Source: Streptomyces sp. NBC_01260
GTDB taxonomy: Bacteria > Actinomycetota > Actinomycetes > Streptomycetales > Streptomycetaceae
Assembly (NCBI RefSeq): GCF_036226405.1
Contig: NZ_CP108464.1
Coordinates: 2,170,001-2,234,000, forward strand
Reading direction: 5' to 3'
DNA length: 64,000 nt
Every line of letters begins with the position of its first letter. Position 1 is the first letter of the stretch. Below the pieces are notes generated by a model. That model was not told the origin of the DNA and did not search any database. It saw only the letters and a list, made by a program, of their open reading frames with translations. The translations under genes were made by a program, and so were the position numbers. This document shows positions 50,275-57,747 of this stretch, piece by piece.

Positions 50275-50685
50275 ATGACCGAGAGGCTGTCCCCCACGGC
50301 ATCCCCTGCGCTGGTCCCCCTGCCCGAGCCGTGCGGCCGCGTGTACCGCAGGAACGGCCGGACGGTGGTGGCGCTGCGCGACGAGATCGACATCGCGACC
50401 GCCGCCCTCATCACACCGGCCCTCGACGTCGCCACGTCGGACGGGTCACCGCATGTGGTGGTCGACCTGACCGAGGTGAGTTTCCTCGACTGCTCGGGGC
50501 TGACGCTGCTGTGCCGGGCCCGCCGGCGGGTGCTGGACCGGGACGGGCAGTTCTGGCTCGTCTGCGACTGCCCGAGGATCCTGCGGCTGCTGCGGGCCGG
50601 CCGGCTGCACGACCTGTTCCGTCCGGTGGCGACGCCGGACGAGGCCTTCGACGGGCACGGGTCCGCCGGCCCGTCCGGTTCGTGA
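50275..50685 (+). CDS. STAS domain anti-sigma factor antagonist
   Basis: 136 residues from ATG 50275 with GGAGAGG upstream. The STAS fold shows VALRDEIDIATAALITPALD and VVDLTEVSFLDCSGLTLLCR, where the Ser in DCSGL is the phosphorylation site. Such proteins bind anti-sigma kinases of the RsbW type and free sigma factors. An ATPase of that kind is encoded at 54203-54715, but genes for a sigma factor are not adjacent. Confidence 0.88.
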   Translation: MTERLSPTASPALVPLPEPCGRVYRRNGRTVVALRDEIDIATAALITPALDVATSDGSPHVVVDLTEVSFLDCSGLTLLCRARRRVLDRDGQFWLVCDCPRILRLLRAGRLHDLFRPVATPDEAFDGHGSAGPSGS

Positions 50686-50734
50686 GGGGAGCGGGTCCGC
50701 GGCCCCCGGCCCGCCGGCCGGGGGTCCTCGGCCG

Positions 50735-50950
50735 TCAGCCCTTGTTCTGCGCGGCCCAGAACTCGTCGAAGGTGAGGAGGCCGTCACCGTTCGCGTCGTG
50801 GGAGTTGATCACGGCCTGCGCGACCGGCTCGGTGACATAGGGGTCCCCCAGCTGAGCCATGACGCTCTTGTACTCGGCAGCCGATATCAGCCCGTCGCCG
50901 TTCAGGTCGAACCGCTCGAACGCCTTGCGCGCCGACTCGATGTCCGCCAC
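50735..50950 (-). CDS. EF-hand calcium-binding protein
   Basis: 71 residues with two canonical EF-hands: DLNGDGLISAAE (about 15-26) and DANGDGLLTFDE (about 52-63). All coordinating positions (D, N, D, main-chain, E) are kept, so calcium binding is expected. It is a calmodulin-like Cab-type protein of the kind implicated in calcium effects on spore germination and aerial growth in streptomycetes. It is convergent with the STAS gene. Confidence 0.92.
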   Translation of the reverse strand: MADIESARKAFERFDLNGDGLISAAEYKSVMAQLGDPYVTEPVAQAVINSHDANGDGLLTFDEFWAAQNKG

Positions 50951-51095
50951 TGTTCCGCCCCTTCGTAATGCCTATATGACGGAGGTCAGATTAACGGGCC
51001 TGACGGATGGCGATCGCGGCGGCCGGTCATCGATCATGGGTGGGTCCGTCCGCCGCCCGGCGGACGGTGGCCCGGAGCGGGGAGAGTACGGCGCG

Positions 51096-51734
51096 ATGAC
51101 CGATGCACTGGCGGGGATCCTGGCAGCCGCGGCGCAGGGGCGGTTTCCGCCGCCGGACGGGGCCACCACGGTGGTGCGGCAGCCGAACGTACGGGATGCC
51201 GGGGTGCTGGCGTTCACCGCGCACTCGGTGGTGTTCACGGACGAGGACCCACGGTGGGTGCGGGCCGCCCTGGCCGCCACCCCCGGTGACGCGCTCGCCG
51301 CGACGATGAATCCGCACTTCCTGGGCGCGCTGCTGGCCCGGACCGGTCGGCGGATGAACACGATCGACCTGCTCACGGTCGCACCCGCGCTGCCGGGCGC
51401 ACCGGAGTTGGAGCTGCGGGAGATCCGCGACCCCGGACACCCCCGGGTGGCACGGGCGATGAAGTTCCGTGACGAGGTGCGGGTCTGGGGGGCCGCGGGC
51501 GGTGTGCTGATCCTCGGACGCGGCGTCGCGGGGCGCTGGGAGACCGCGATCGAGGTGGCCGAGGAGGCGCGCGGGCAGCGGCTCGGCGAACGGCTGGCGC
51601 GGGCGGCCCGGCACCTGGTGCCGGACACGGTGGTGTGGGCGCAGCAGTCGCCCGGCAACGCCCGCAGTGTGCGGACGTTCCAGGCGGCGGGCTACCGGCC
51701 GGTGGGCTCGGAGGCGCTGCTGATCGAGGGGTGA
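51096..51734 (+). CDS. GNAT family N-acetyltransferase
   Basis: 212 residues from ATG 51096 with GGGGAGAG upstream. The C-terminal half is GNAT-like: GRWETAIEVAEEARGQRLGE (acetyl-CoA binding), LVPDTVVWAQQSPGNARSVR and FQAAGYRPVGSEALLI. The N-terminal half is a divergent domain with little similarity to known acetyltransferases. Acceptor unknown. It is convergent with the beta-propeller lipoprotein gene. Confidence 0.82.
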   Translation: MTDALAGILAAAAQGRFPPPDGATTVVRQPNVRDAGVLAFTAHSVVFTDEDPRWVRAALAATPGDALAATMNPHFLGALLARTGRRMNTIDLLTVAPALPGAPELELREIRDPGHPRVARAMKFRDEVRVWGAAGGVLILGRGVAGRWETAIEVAEEARGQRLGERLARAARHLVPDTVVWAQQSPGNARSVRTFQAAGYRPVGSEALLIEG

Positions 51735-51780
51735 GCCACCGGCCGGCCGGGGGGCAGGAGCGGGGACCCGGGGTGCGGGC

Positions 51781-52971
51781 TCAGCGGAAGACGCCGGTGT
51801 GGCCCAGCGAGTACCGGCCCGGCTGCGGGTAGACGGCGAGACCGTGCGGTCCCTTGCCCACCGGGATCCGGGCGAGCTGCTTGCCGCTGGTGGTGTCGAT
51901 CGCGTACACCTCGGCGTTGTAACGCCCGGTCAGCCAGAGGACCTTGCCGTCCGCGGAGACGCCGCCCATGTCGGGGCTGCCGCCGCCCGGCAGATGCCAC
52001 TTCTTCGCCAGCTTCTTCTGCGCGAAGTCGAAGACGGAGACGGAGCCCTCGCCGCGGTTGGAGATGTACATCTCCTTGGCGTCGCGGCTGACGTAGAGCC
52101 CGTGGCAGCCCTTGCCGGTGGGCAGCAGCTTCGGGGTGGTGAACTTCTTTCCGTCCAGCACCCACATGCCGTTCGCCATCATGTCCGCGATGTAGAACGT
52201 GCTTCCGTCGGGCGACAGCTTCACGTCCTGCGGCATGGCGCCCTTGAACGGCAGCTTCTGCTGGCCCACCACCTTCATCCTGGCCGTGTCGACCTTGAGG
52301 AGTTCGCCGGAGAACTCGCAGGAGACGATGAAGTACCGGCCGTCCGCCGAGAAGTCGGCGTGGTTCACGCCCGCGCAGCTGACCGGGACGGCCTTGGCCG
52401 TCTTCATGGTGTGGGCGTCACGGAAGACCAGTTGACGGTCCATCGAGGCCATCACGATGGCGTACTTGCCGTTCGGGGTGAAGTAGAGGTTGTACGGATC
52501 GGAGACGTCGACCGTCTTCCCCGCCTTGCCGGTCGCGGGGTCGATCGCGGTGAGGCTGTCGCCGAGGTCGTTGTTGACCCAGAGGGTCTTCAGGTCCCAG
52601 GACGGGACGACGTGCTGCGGCTGACGGCCGACCGGGATGGTCTCGATGACCTTGTACGTGGCGGGGTCGATCACCGTCACCGTGTTGGAGTTGGTGTTGG
52701 GTACGTACACCCGGGACGGGAAGCCCTTGACGGCCGGCGACAGCTTTCCCGCGGCGTCGGCCGCGTAGACGTTCGCCGGATCGAGCACCGGCGGCATCCC
52801 GGCCAGTCCGGGCGGTGCGGGCGGGGTGACGTGCTCGGCTCTGACGGGTGGCGCGGCGGCCTCGGTGGTGGCGTCGGACGCCCCCTTTTCGGCGGGGGTG
52901 CCGCAGCCGGTGAGTACGGCGAGCAGGACGCCCCCGAGCAGGGCCGCGGTGCGCGTGGTGGAGGGAAGCAT
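51781..52971 (-). CDS. YncE-like beta-propeller lipoprotein
   Basis: 396 residues. A lipoprotein signal ends in LLAVLTGC (Cys about residue 23). The mature part is a seven-bladed YVTN/YncE-type propeller: VYVPNTNSNTVTVIDPATY, KTLWVNNDLGDSLTAIDPAT, EMYISNRGEGSVSVFDF and LWLTGRYNAEVYAIDTTSGK repeat the blade pattern. It likely sits outside the membrane and binds a ligand or partner. Its ATG overlaps the stop of the upstream deacetylase-like gene as TGATG, so the two are co-translated. Confidence 0.88.
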   Translation of the reverse strand: MLPSTTRTAALLGGVLLAVLTGCGTPAEKGASDATTEAAAPPVRAEHVTPPAPPGLAGMPPVLDPANVYAADAAGKLSPAVKGFPSRVYVPNTNSNTVTVIDPATYKVIETIPVGRQPQHVVPSWDLKTLWVNNDLGDSLTAIDPATGKAGKTVDVSDPYNLYFTPNGKYAIVMASMDRQLVFRDAHTMKTAKAVPVSCAGVNHADFSADGRYFIVSCEFSGELLKVDTARMKVVGQQKLPFKGAMPQDVKLSPDGSTFYIADMMANGMWVLDGKKFTTPKLLPTGKGCHGLYVSRDAKEMYISNRGEGSVSVFDFAQKKLAKKWHLPGGGSPDMGGVSADGKVLWLTGRYNAEVYAIDTTSGKQLARIPVGKGPHGLAVYPQPGRYSLGHTGVFR

Positions 52972-53777
52972 CAGGTCAACAGCTCCGTGGTCGTCACCGC
53001 ACGCAGTCCGCGGCGGTCGAGTTCGGTGAGAAGGAGGGGCAGCGCGGCGACCGTGTCCGCGTAGCCGAAGTGCATGCTCACCACCGATCCGTTACGGATC
53101 TCGCCGGCCACCTTGCGGGTGACGGCCGCGGCGCCGGGCGAGGTGAAGTCGAGGGAGTCCACGTCGTACGAGAGGACGTGCGGATACCCCGCGCGGACGG
53201 CGAGCCGCTGAACGAGCGGAGTGGCGTACTGGGTGCGCGAGGGCCGGAACCAGGTACCGATGGAGCCGGTCAGCCGGCTCAGCCGCTGGGCACATCCGGT
53301 GATCTCCGCGTACGCCTGGGCCTCGCCCATCGAGGAGATGTCGATGTGGCGCTGGGTGTGGTTGCCGAGGTCGTGGCCGCCGTCGAGGATCCGGCGGGCC
53401 ATCTCGGGGTGTTCGTCGAGCCAGCTGCCGACGGCGAGGACGGTGACCCGGGCCCGGGCCCGTTCGGCCTCGGCCAGCACGGTCCGGGCGATGGCGGGGT
53501 CGCCCTGGCCGTGGAAGGTGAGGGCGACGCGCGGCTGGTCACGGGGGCCGTGGTCGATCTGCACCGGCTGCCCGGGGAAGCGGCGCGGGGCGGGCGCGGG
53601 GGCGGGTGTTCCGACGGTGGCGGCCGGTTTCTTCGGGGCCGGGTGGGTGAGGGTCTTCGCCGATGTCCCAGCAGTGTCCCGGTCCCCGCATCCGGTGGCG
53701 AGGGCTGCGGCGAGGGCGGCCCCTGCTCCTGCGCGCAGGGCGCTGCGGCGGTGCACCGGTGCGTCGGAGTCGTTCAT
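52971..53777 (-). CDS. Polysaccharide deacetylase-family lipoprotein, altered active site
   Basis: 268 residues from ATG 53777. A signal with twin arginines (HRRSALRAGAGAALA) and Cys after LATG marks an exported, probably lipidated protein. The NodB fold is clear: GGHDLGNHTQRHIDISSM supplies the His pair. The first motif, normally TFDDGP, reads VALTFHGQGDP, so the Asp that acts as base is replaced by His-Gly-Gln-Gly-Asp. Activity is therefore doubtful or altered. The gene is coupled to the beta-propeller downstream (TGATG). Confidence 0.88.
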   Translation of the reverse strand: MNDSDAPVHRRSALRAGAGAALAAALATGCGDRDTAGTSAKTLTHPAPKKPAATVGTPAPAPAPRRFPGQPVQIDHGPRDQPRVALTFHGQGDPAIARTVLAEAERARARVTVLAVGSWLDEHPEMARRILDGGHDLGNHTQRHIDISSMGEAQAYAEITGCAQRLSRLTGSIGTWFRPSRTQYATPLVQRLAVRAGYPHVLSYDVDSLDFTSPGAAAVTRKVAGEIRNGSVVSMHFGYADTVAALPLLLTELDRRGLRAVTTTELLT

Positions 53778-53878
53778 GTGCAGAACAGTAAGTGGGTAAT
53801 GTCAGAAAAGTGACACTTGACCCTTTTCCCCGCTTCCGCAGGTCACACGGATGCGCACCGCCCACGCCCTTGGCGATC

Positions 53879-53973
53879 GATGAATCACCCGCAGAGGCTG
53901 TTCGGCATTCATAGATTTCCAGGCAAGTGACCCAGCACACCTGTGATTCATCGCGCAAATGCACTGATTCATC
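53879..53973. promoter_or_regulatory. GATGAATCAC repeat cluster
   Basis: GATGAATCAC (53879-53888) is inverted as GTGATTCATC (53943-53952), and TGATTCATC recurs at 53965-53973. The two copies of TGATTCATC are 21 bases apart, two helical turns. This looks like an operator array upstream of the structured RNA at 54060-54152 and beyond the deacetylase promoter. The binder is unknown. Confidence 0.45.
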
Positions 53974-54059
53974 ACGCTATGGGCGTTTTGGGGCTTTGGC
54001 GATGGAGTCGCCCGTCTGCCATAGTCGGTGACACGACCCGCATTGACCCGAGCCGGGCC

Positions 54060-54152
54060 GTCATAAGCGGCCGTGAACACACCCCCCATTTCACGGCCCC
54101 CACACAGCAGCCCCCGCACCGCCGCACCACGGCCGAACCGGGGGCTTCTGTG
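54060..54152 (+). ncRNA. C-rich structured RNA candidate (6C-like)
   Basis: Two hairpins stand in series. The first has a 9-bp perfect stem (54069-54077 with 54090-54098) and a 12-base loop with six consecutive C. The second has an 8-bp CCCCCG-type stem (54109-54116 with 54139-54146) extended by 5 bp (54103-54107 with 54148-54152). This recalls the actinobacterial 6C RNA, which has C-rich hairpin loops. No coding frame fits. Strand is inferred from the C runs being in loops on the plus strand. Confidence 0.5.
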
Positions 54153-54202
54153 CATCCGGAGCCGCCCGGGGCAGCCGCCCGGGGGCCGTCACCCAGGGGT
54201 TG

Positions 54203-54715
54203 TCAGCGGTCGGAGATCCGCATCTCGAACCAGGTGATCTTGCCGCGCGGCAGCAGATCCACGCCCCACCGGTCGGAGAGTTTGTCGACGAGGAAGAGGC
54301 CCCGTCCGCTGATGTCCATCTCCTGGACGGGCATGAGGCACGGCAGTCCGCGCGAGGGGTCGCGCACCTCGATCCTGATCCAGCCGCGACGGCGCAGCAT
54401 CCGCAGACCGAAAACCCGGGCGCCGGTGTGCCGCACCGCGTTGCCGACGAGTTCGGACACGAGCAGAACGGCGTGTTCGCCGGTCTGCGGGGAGAGCCCC
54501 CACTGGCGGAGCACCACACAGGAGGTGAGCCGGCGCGCGGTGGCCGCGGACTCCGGGCGGGAGGGCAGCCGGACTTCGTCCTCCGTCGGATTTCCGAACA
54601 ACTCCAGCGCCTTGAACGCCTGTTCGTCCTCGACGGCCGGCATCCTCCGTGCCGCTGTCGCGCTGCTGCGCTGTCGCGGCTGCTCCATACCCTCCAGGCC
54701 CGCCATGGACACCAT
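54203..54715 (-). CDS. ATP-binding anti-sigma regulatory kinase (HATPase_c_2, RsbW/SpoIIAB-like)
   Basis: 170 residues from ATG 54715; starts at 54718 or 54706 are possible. N-box HAVLLVSELVGNAVRHTGA, DPSRGLPCLMP as the G1-like segment and ISGRGLFLVDKLSDRWGVD (G2) define the histidine-kinase-like ATP site. Streptomycetes carry dozens of such proteins that phosphorylate STAS antagonists. The STAS gene at 50275-50685 is a possible partner, though not in the same operon. Confidence 0.88.
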   Translation of the reverse strand: MVSMAGLEGMEQPRQRSSATAARRMPAVEDEQAFKALELFGNPTEDEVRLPSRPESAATARRLTSCVVLRQWGLSPQTGEHAVLLVSELVGNAVRHTGARVFGLRMLRRRGWIRIEVRDPSRGLPCLMPVQEMDISGRGLFLVDKLSDRWGVDLLPRGKITWFEMRISDR

Positions 54716-54969
54716 CATGGCTGCAAGGCGGGCACTCCGGGGCCGTTCCGAGGGAATCCCTGACCCGGAATGAGCAATTCCGCAGCGACCTCTTGGCATA
54801 TGCCGATGGCAGAATGCCTCCACCCACACCCTCGTTGACCTGGGCGGACATCACGCCCGAGCGGGTTTGCCAGGACCGGCGGCGCGCTGAGCCTTAAGGT
54901 TGCCTTAAGGCTCAGCCAATCCGCCCACACGGATGAACGTGCCGGGGTCTGTTCCCAACTAGCGTTCGG

Positions 54970-55737
54970 TCAGAGGAATTTGGCCTTGCCCGGCCCTTCG
55001 TCCACAAAACTGCGCATACCGCGTTCCCGGTCCTCCGTGGCGAAGAGTCCGGCGAACCAGGTCCGCTCGATCGTGAGGCCGGTGTCGATGTCCGTCTCCA
55101 GCCCGGCGTCGACGGCTTCCTTGGCGGCACGCAGAGCGAGGGCCGGGCCCTTCGCCAGCCTGGCGGCCCAGGCGTGCGCGTGCTCGTACACTTCGGCGGC
55201 GGGCACCACACGGTCCACCAGGCCCATGGTGAGGGCCTCGTCGGCCTTCACATGGCGGCCGGTGAAGATCAGGTCCTTGGCCTTGGCGGGGCCCACCAGA
55301 CGGGCGAGCCGCTGGGTGCCGCCCGCACCCGGGATCAGTCCGAGCATGATCTCCGGCTGCCCCAGCCTGGCGTTGTCGCCGGCGATCCGGAAGTCGGCGC
55401 AGAGGGCGAGCTCGCAGCCGCCGCCGAGCGCGTAGCCGGTGACGGCCGCGACGACGGGCTTGGGAATCCTGGCCACCGCGGTGAAGGACTCCTGCAGCGC
55501 CTTGGACCGGACCACCATCGCCGGGTGGTCCATCGCCTGCATCTCCTTGATGTCCGCGCCTGCCGCGAACACCTTCTCGCCGCCGTAGAGCACCACGGCG
55601 CGCACGTCGTCGCGCCCGGAGGCCTCCTCGGCCAGCTCGCGCAGCCGGTCCTGGGTGGCGATGTCCAGGGCGTTCATCGGCGGACGGTCCAGCCGGATCG
55701 TGCCGACGCCGCCGCTTACTTCGAGGGTTACGGTCAT
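54970..55737 (-). CDS. Enoyl-CoA hydratase/isomerase family protein
   Basis: 255 residues from the ATG at 55737. The crotonase oxyanion-hole segments are AAGADIKEMQAMDHPAM and VVAAVTGYALGGGCELALCA. The second catalytic Glu region reads LGQPEIMLGLIPGAGGTQRL, so both Glu positions are kept (C-ELAL and E-IMLG). It hydrates enoyl-CoA in beta-oxidation or acts as an isomerase. The gene is isolated on the minus strand. Confidence 0.92.
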   Translation of the reverse strand: MTVTLEVSGGVGTIRLDRPPMNALDIATQDRLRELAEEASGRDDVRAVVLYGGEKVFAAGADIKEMQAMDHPAMVVRSKALQESFTAVARIPKPVVAAVTGYALGGGCELALCADFRIAGDNARLGQPEIMLGLIPGAGGTQRLARLVGPAKAKDLIFTGRHVKADEALTMGLVDRVVPAAEVYEHAHAWAARLAKGPALALRAAKEAVDAGLETDIDTGLTIERTWFAGLFATEDRERGMRSFVDEGPGKAKFL

Positions 55738-55943
55738 GAGAGGCAGGTTAACCGGCGCTAACGCGGGGGCGGACAGGCCCGGGCCCGGTGCCGTTCGTCA
55801 CAGCTGACGGGCGACTGGCGGCGGCGACAGCGACGGGCCCGGCGGTGTCCGCCGGATGTCGCGGGCGCCCGACGGATTCCGCAGGTGCCCGCGCGGCCCG
55901 GGGCCTGTGGTCCCGGGCCGCGGCGTGGAGCAGCCCGCCTGGC

Positions 55944-56387
55944 TCAGCCCTCGACCCAACCGTGCTTCTTGGCGAACTGCAGCATCCCCTGGCGTACCTG
56001 AAGAATGTGCGCCGCGGTGAGACCGGGGGCCGATTCCAGCAGCACTTCCGTGACGTCCCGCACGTACTCCTGCGAGTTGAGCACATCGCACAGCACGTCG
56101 TCGCCGTCCACGACCTGCCTGCTCGGGGAATCGGAACGCCCCGAGAACGCAGACGCCGGTGCCGCTGTCGACCCATTGCCGCTGCCGGGGGCGAGTTGCA
56201 CCGATGAGGCCTTCAGACCCCGGTCGCCCTCCTCGATCTCGAACTCGACCATCAGGCCGGGCCTGAGAGAGGCCTCGGGAATACGAAGGTCGTTGACATG
56301 CAGGAAGACGTCCTCGCCTCCGTGGTCAGGGGCGATGAACCCATAGCCCTTCACGCCGTCGAACCGCACCACACGACCGGTGACCAT
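55944..56387 (-). CDS. Cold-shock domain protein with C-terminal extension
   Basis: 147 residues from ATG 56387, with GAGAGGG about 9 bases upstream. The cold-shock domain (1-66) has RNP1 KGYGFIAPD and RNP2 VFLHVNDL. An unusual extension of about 80 residues follows, ending ILQVRQGMLQFAKKHGWVEG. It binds single-stranded nucleic acid. The extended form is found in actinobacteria; the role of the extension is unknown. Upstream bases 56388-56645 show no gene. Confidence 0.92.
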   Translation of the reverse strand: MVTGRVVRFDGVKGYGFIAPDHGGEDVFLHVNDLRIPEASLRPGLMVEFEIEEGDRGLKASSVQLAPGSGNGSTAAPASAFSGRSDSPSRQVVDGDDVLCDVLNSQEYVRDVTEVLLESAPGLTAAHILQVRQGMLQFAKKHGWVEG

Positions 56388-56645
56388 CAGAACCACCCTC
56401 TCAACGAAACCCCGGACCCGTGCCCGGGATACCCCTGCCGCGGCAGGCTGCCCGGACTCGTACACCACTCCGGAGCCGCCTTGCGACTATCTGACCACTA
56501 CCGTCCCAGTCGTCATTGCCTGCAGCCCCACAGCCGTGGAGATCTGCGGGTGACATCCGGAACTCCGCACCGAAGGCGCGGCATGTTCTCAGCACTCTAT
56601 GCAACGTGCGGCCGTCCCACCGGCGCGGCCGCCGACGCGGGAGAG

Positions 56646-57551
56646 TCAGCCGGGGGCGATCTCCTGGAGGAACGCCTTCATGACCTGGCGGAAGTGTTCC
56701 GGTTCCTCAAGATGCGGCAGGTGGCTGGACTCCTCGAATATCTCCCAGCGCGCTCCCGGAATGAGGTCCTGGAACGGTTGCACCGTCGCGGGCGTGGCCT
56801 CGTCGTGGCGCCCGGAGATCAGCAGGGTGGGCACGTCGACGTCAGGGCAGAGATCGATGACCGACCAGTCGCGGAGCGTGCCGTTCACATGGAACTCGCT
56901 GGGGCCGTTCATCGCGTAGTAGACGGTGGGGTCGTTGTACACCTCGTAGAACGAGGCCAGGTAGTCGCGGGGCCAGGGTGCGAGACGGCAGACGTGCCGC
57001 TCGTAGAACGTGCGCATGGCCCCGTGGTACTCGTCCGTCTCGGTGGTTCCGGCGGCCTCGTGCCGCAGCAGCGTTTCGTTGACGCCGGGCGGGAGCTGGT
57101 CCCGGAGCACCTTGGCCTCCTGGAGCCAGAGCGGATAGGAGGCGGGCGAGTTGGCGATGACCAGGCCGCGCAGGCCGGCCGGACGTGCCGCGGCGTGGTG
57201 CGTGATGAGCATGCCGCCCCAGGACTGGCCGAACAGTACGTAGTTGTCGGCGATCCCGAGACCCTGGAGCAGGTTGTCGAGTTCGGCGGCGAACAGGTCC
57301 ACCGTCCAGAAGTCTGCCCCCCGGTCGGGCAGATGGGTCGAGCCGCCGTTCCCGATCTGGTCGTAGTGCACGACGGACCAGCCGTCTTCGGCCAGGTCGG
57401 AGAGGTTTTGCAGATAGTCGTGGGTGGATCCGGGGCCGCCGTGCACGACGACGAGGGTGGGCCGGTCGGAGCGAAGGTCGCCCGTCACCCGGTACCACGT
57501 CTCGTGCTCGCCGAACGGCAGGGTCCCCTTCGCGCTGGGTGCCACAGTCAC
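56646..57551 (-). CDS. Proline iminopeptidase-family alpha/beta hydrolase
   Basis: 301 residues from ATG 57551. VVVHGGPGSTHDYLQNL is the family oxyanion motif (HGGPG), GQSWGGMLITHHAAA the nucleophile elbow, and the acid/His pair are in SGRHDEATPATVQ and SSHLPHLEEPEHF. It may cleave N-terminal prolines or act on a small-molecule amide or ester. It begins just downstream of the PKS gene on the same strand, beyond its terminator, and may have a cluster role that is unproven. Confidence 0.92.
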   Translation of the reverse strand: MTVAPSAKGTLPFGEHETWYRVTGDLRSDRPTLVVVHGGPGSTHDYLQNLSDLAEDGWSVVHYDQIGNGGSTHLPDRGADFWTVDLFAAELDNLLQGLGIADNYVLFGQSWGGMLITHHAAARPAGLRGLVIANSPASYPLWLQEAKVLRDQLPPGVNETLLRHEAAGTTETDEYHGAMRTFYERHVCRLAPWPRDYLASFYEVYNDPTVYYAMNGPSEFHVNGTLRDWSVIDLCPDVDVPTLLISGRHDEATPATVQPFQDLIPGARWEIFEESSHLPHLEEPEHFRQVMKAFLQEIAPG

Positions 57552-57709
57552 GTCACTTCGCCTCGCTTCGCTTCACTCACACTGTTTGCGGATGGGAGCC
57601 GTGGTTCGTGTGCTCGGTCGTCGCGGCCACGTCCCGACGACGCTGTGCGGTTCCTTCGGTACCGAGCCGCGTCCGGCGGATCCGATGCGGTTCCTCGGGT
57701 GCCGCGCCC

Positions 57710-57732
57710 CGTCCGGCCCGTCGGGCCGGACG
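57710..57732 (-). terminator. Terminator after the PKS gene
   Basis: A 10-bp perfect stem (57710-57719 with 57723-57732) with a 3-base loop lies 16 bases past the PKS stop codon on the minus strand. Confidence 0.85.
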
Positions 57733-57747
57733 TCTTCGGTCATTCGG

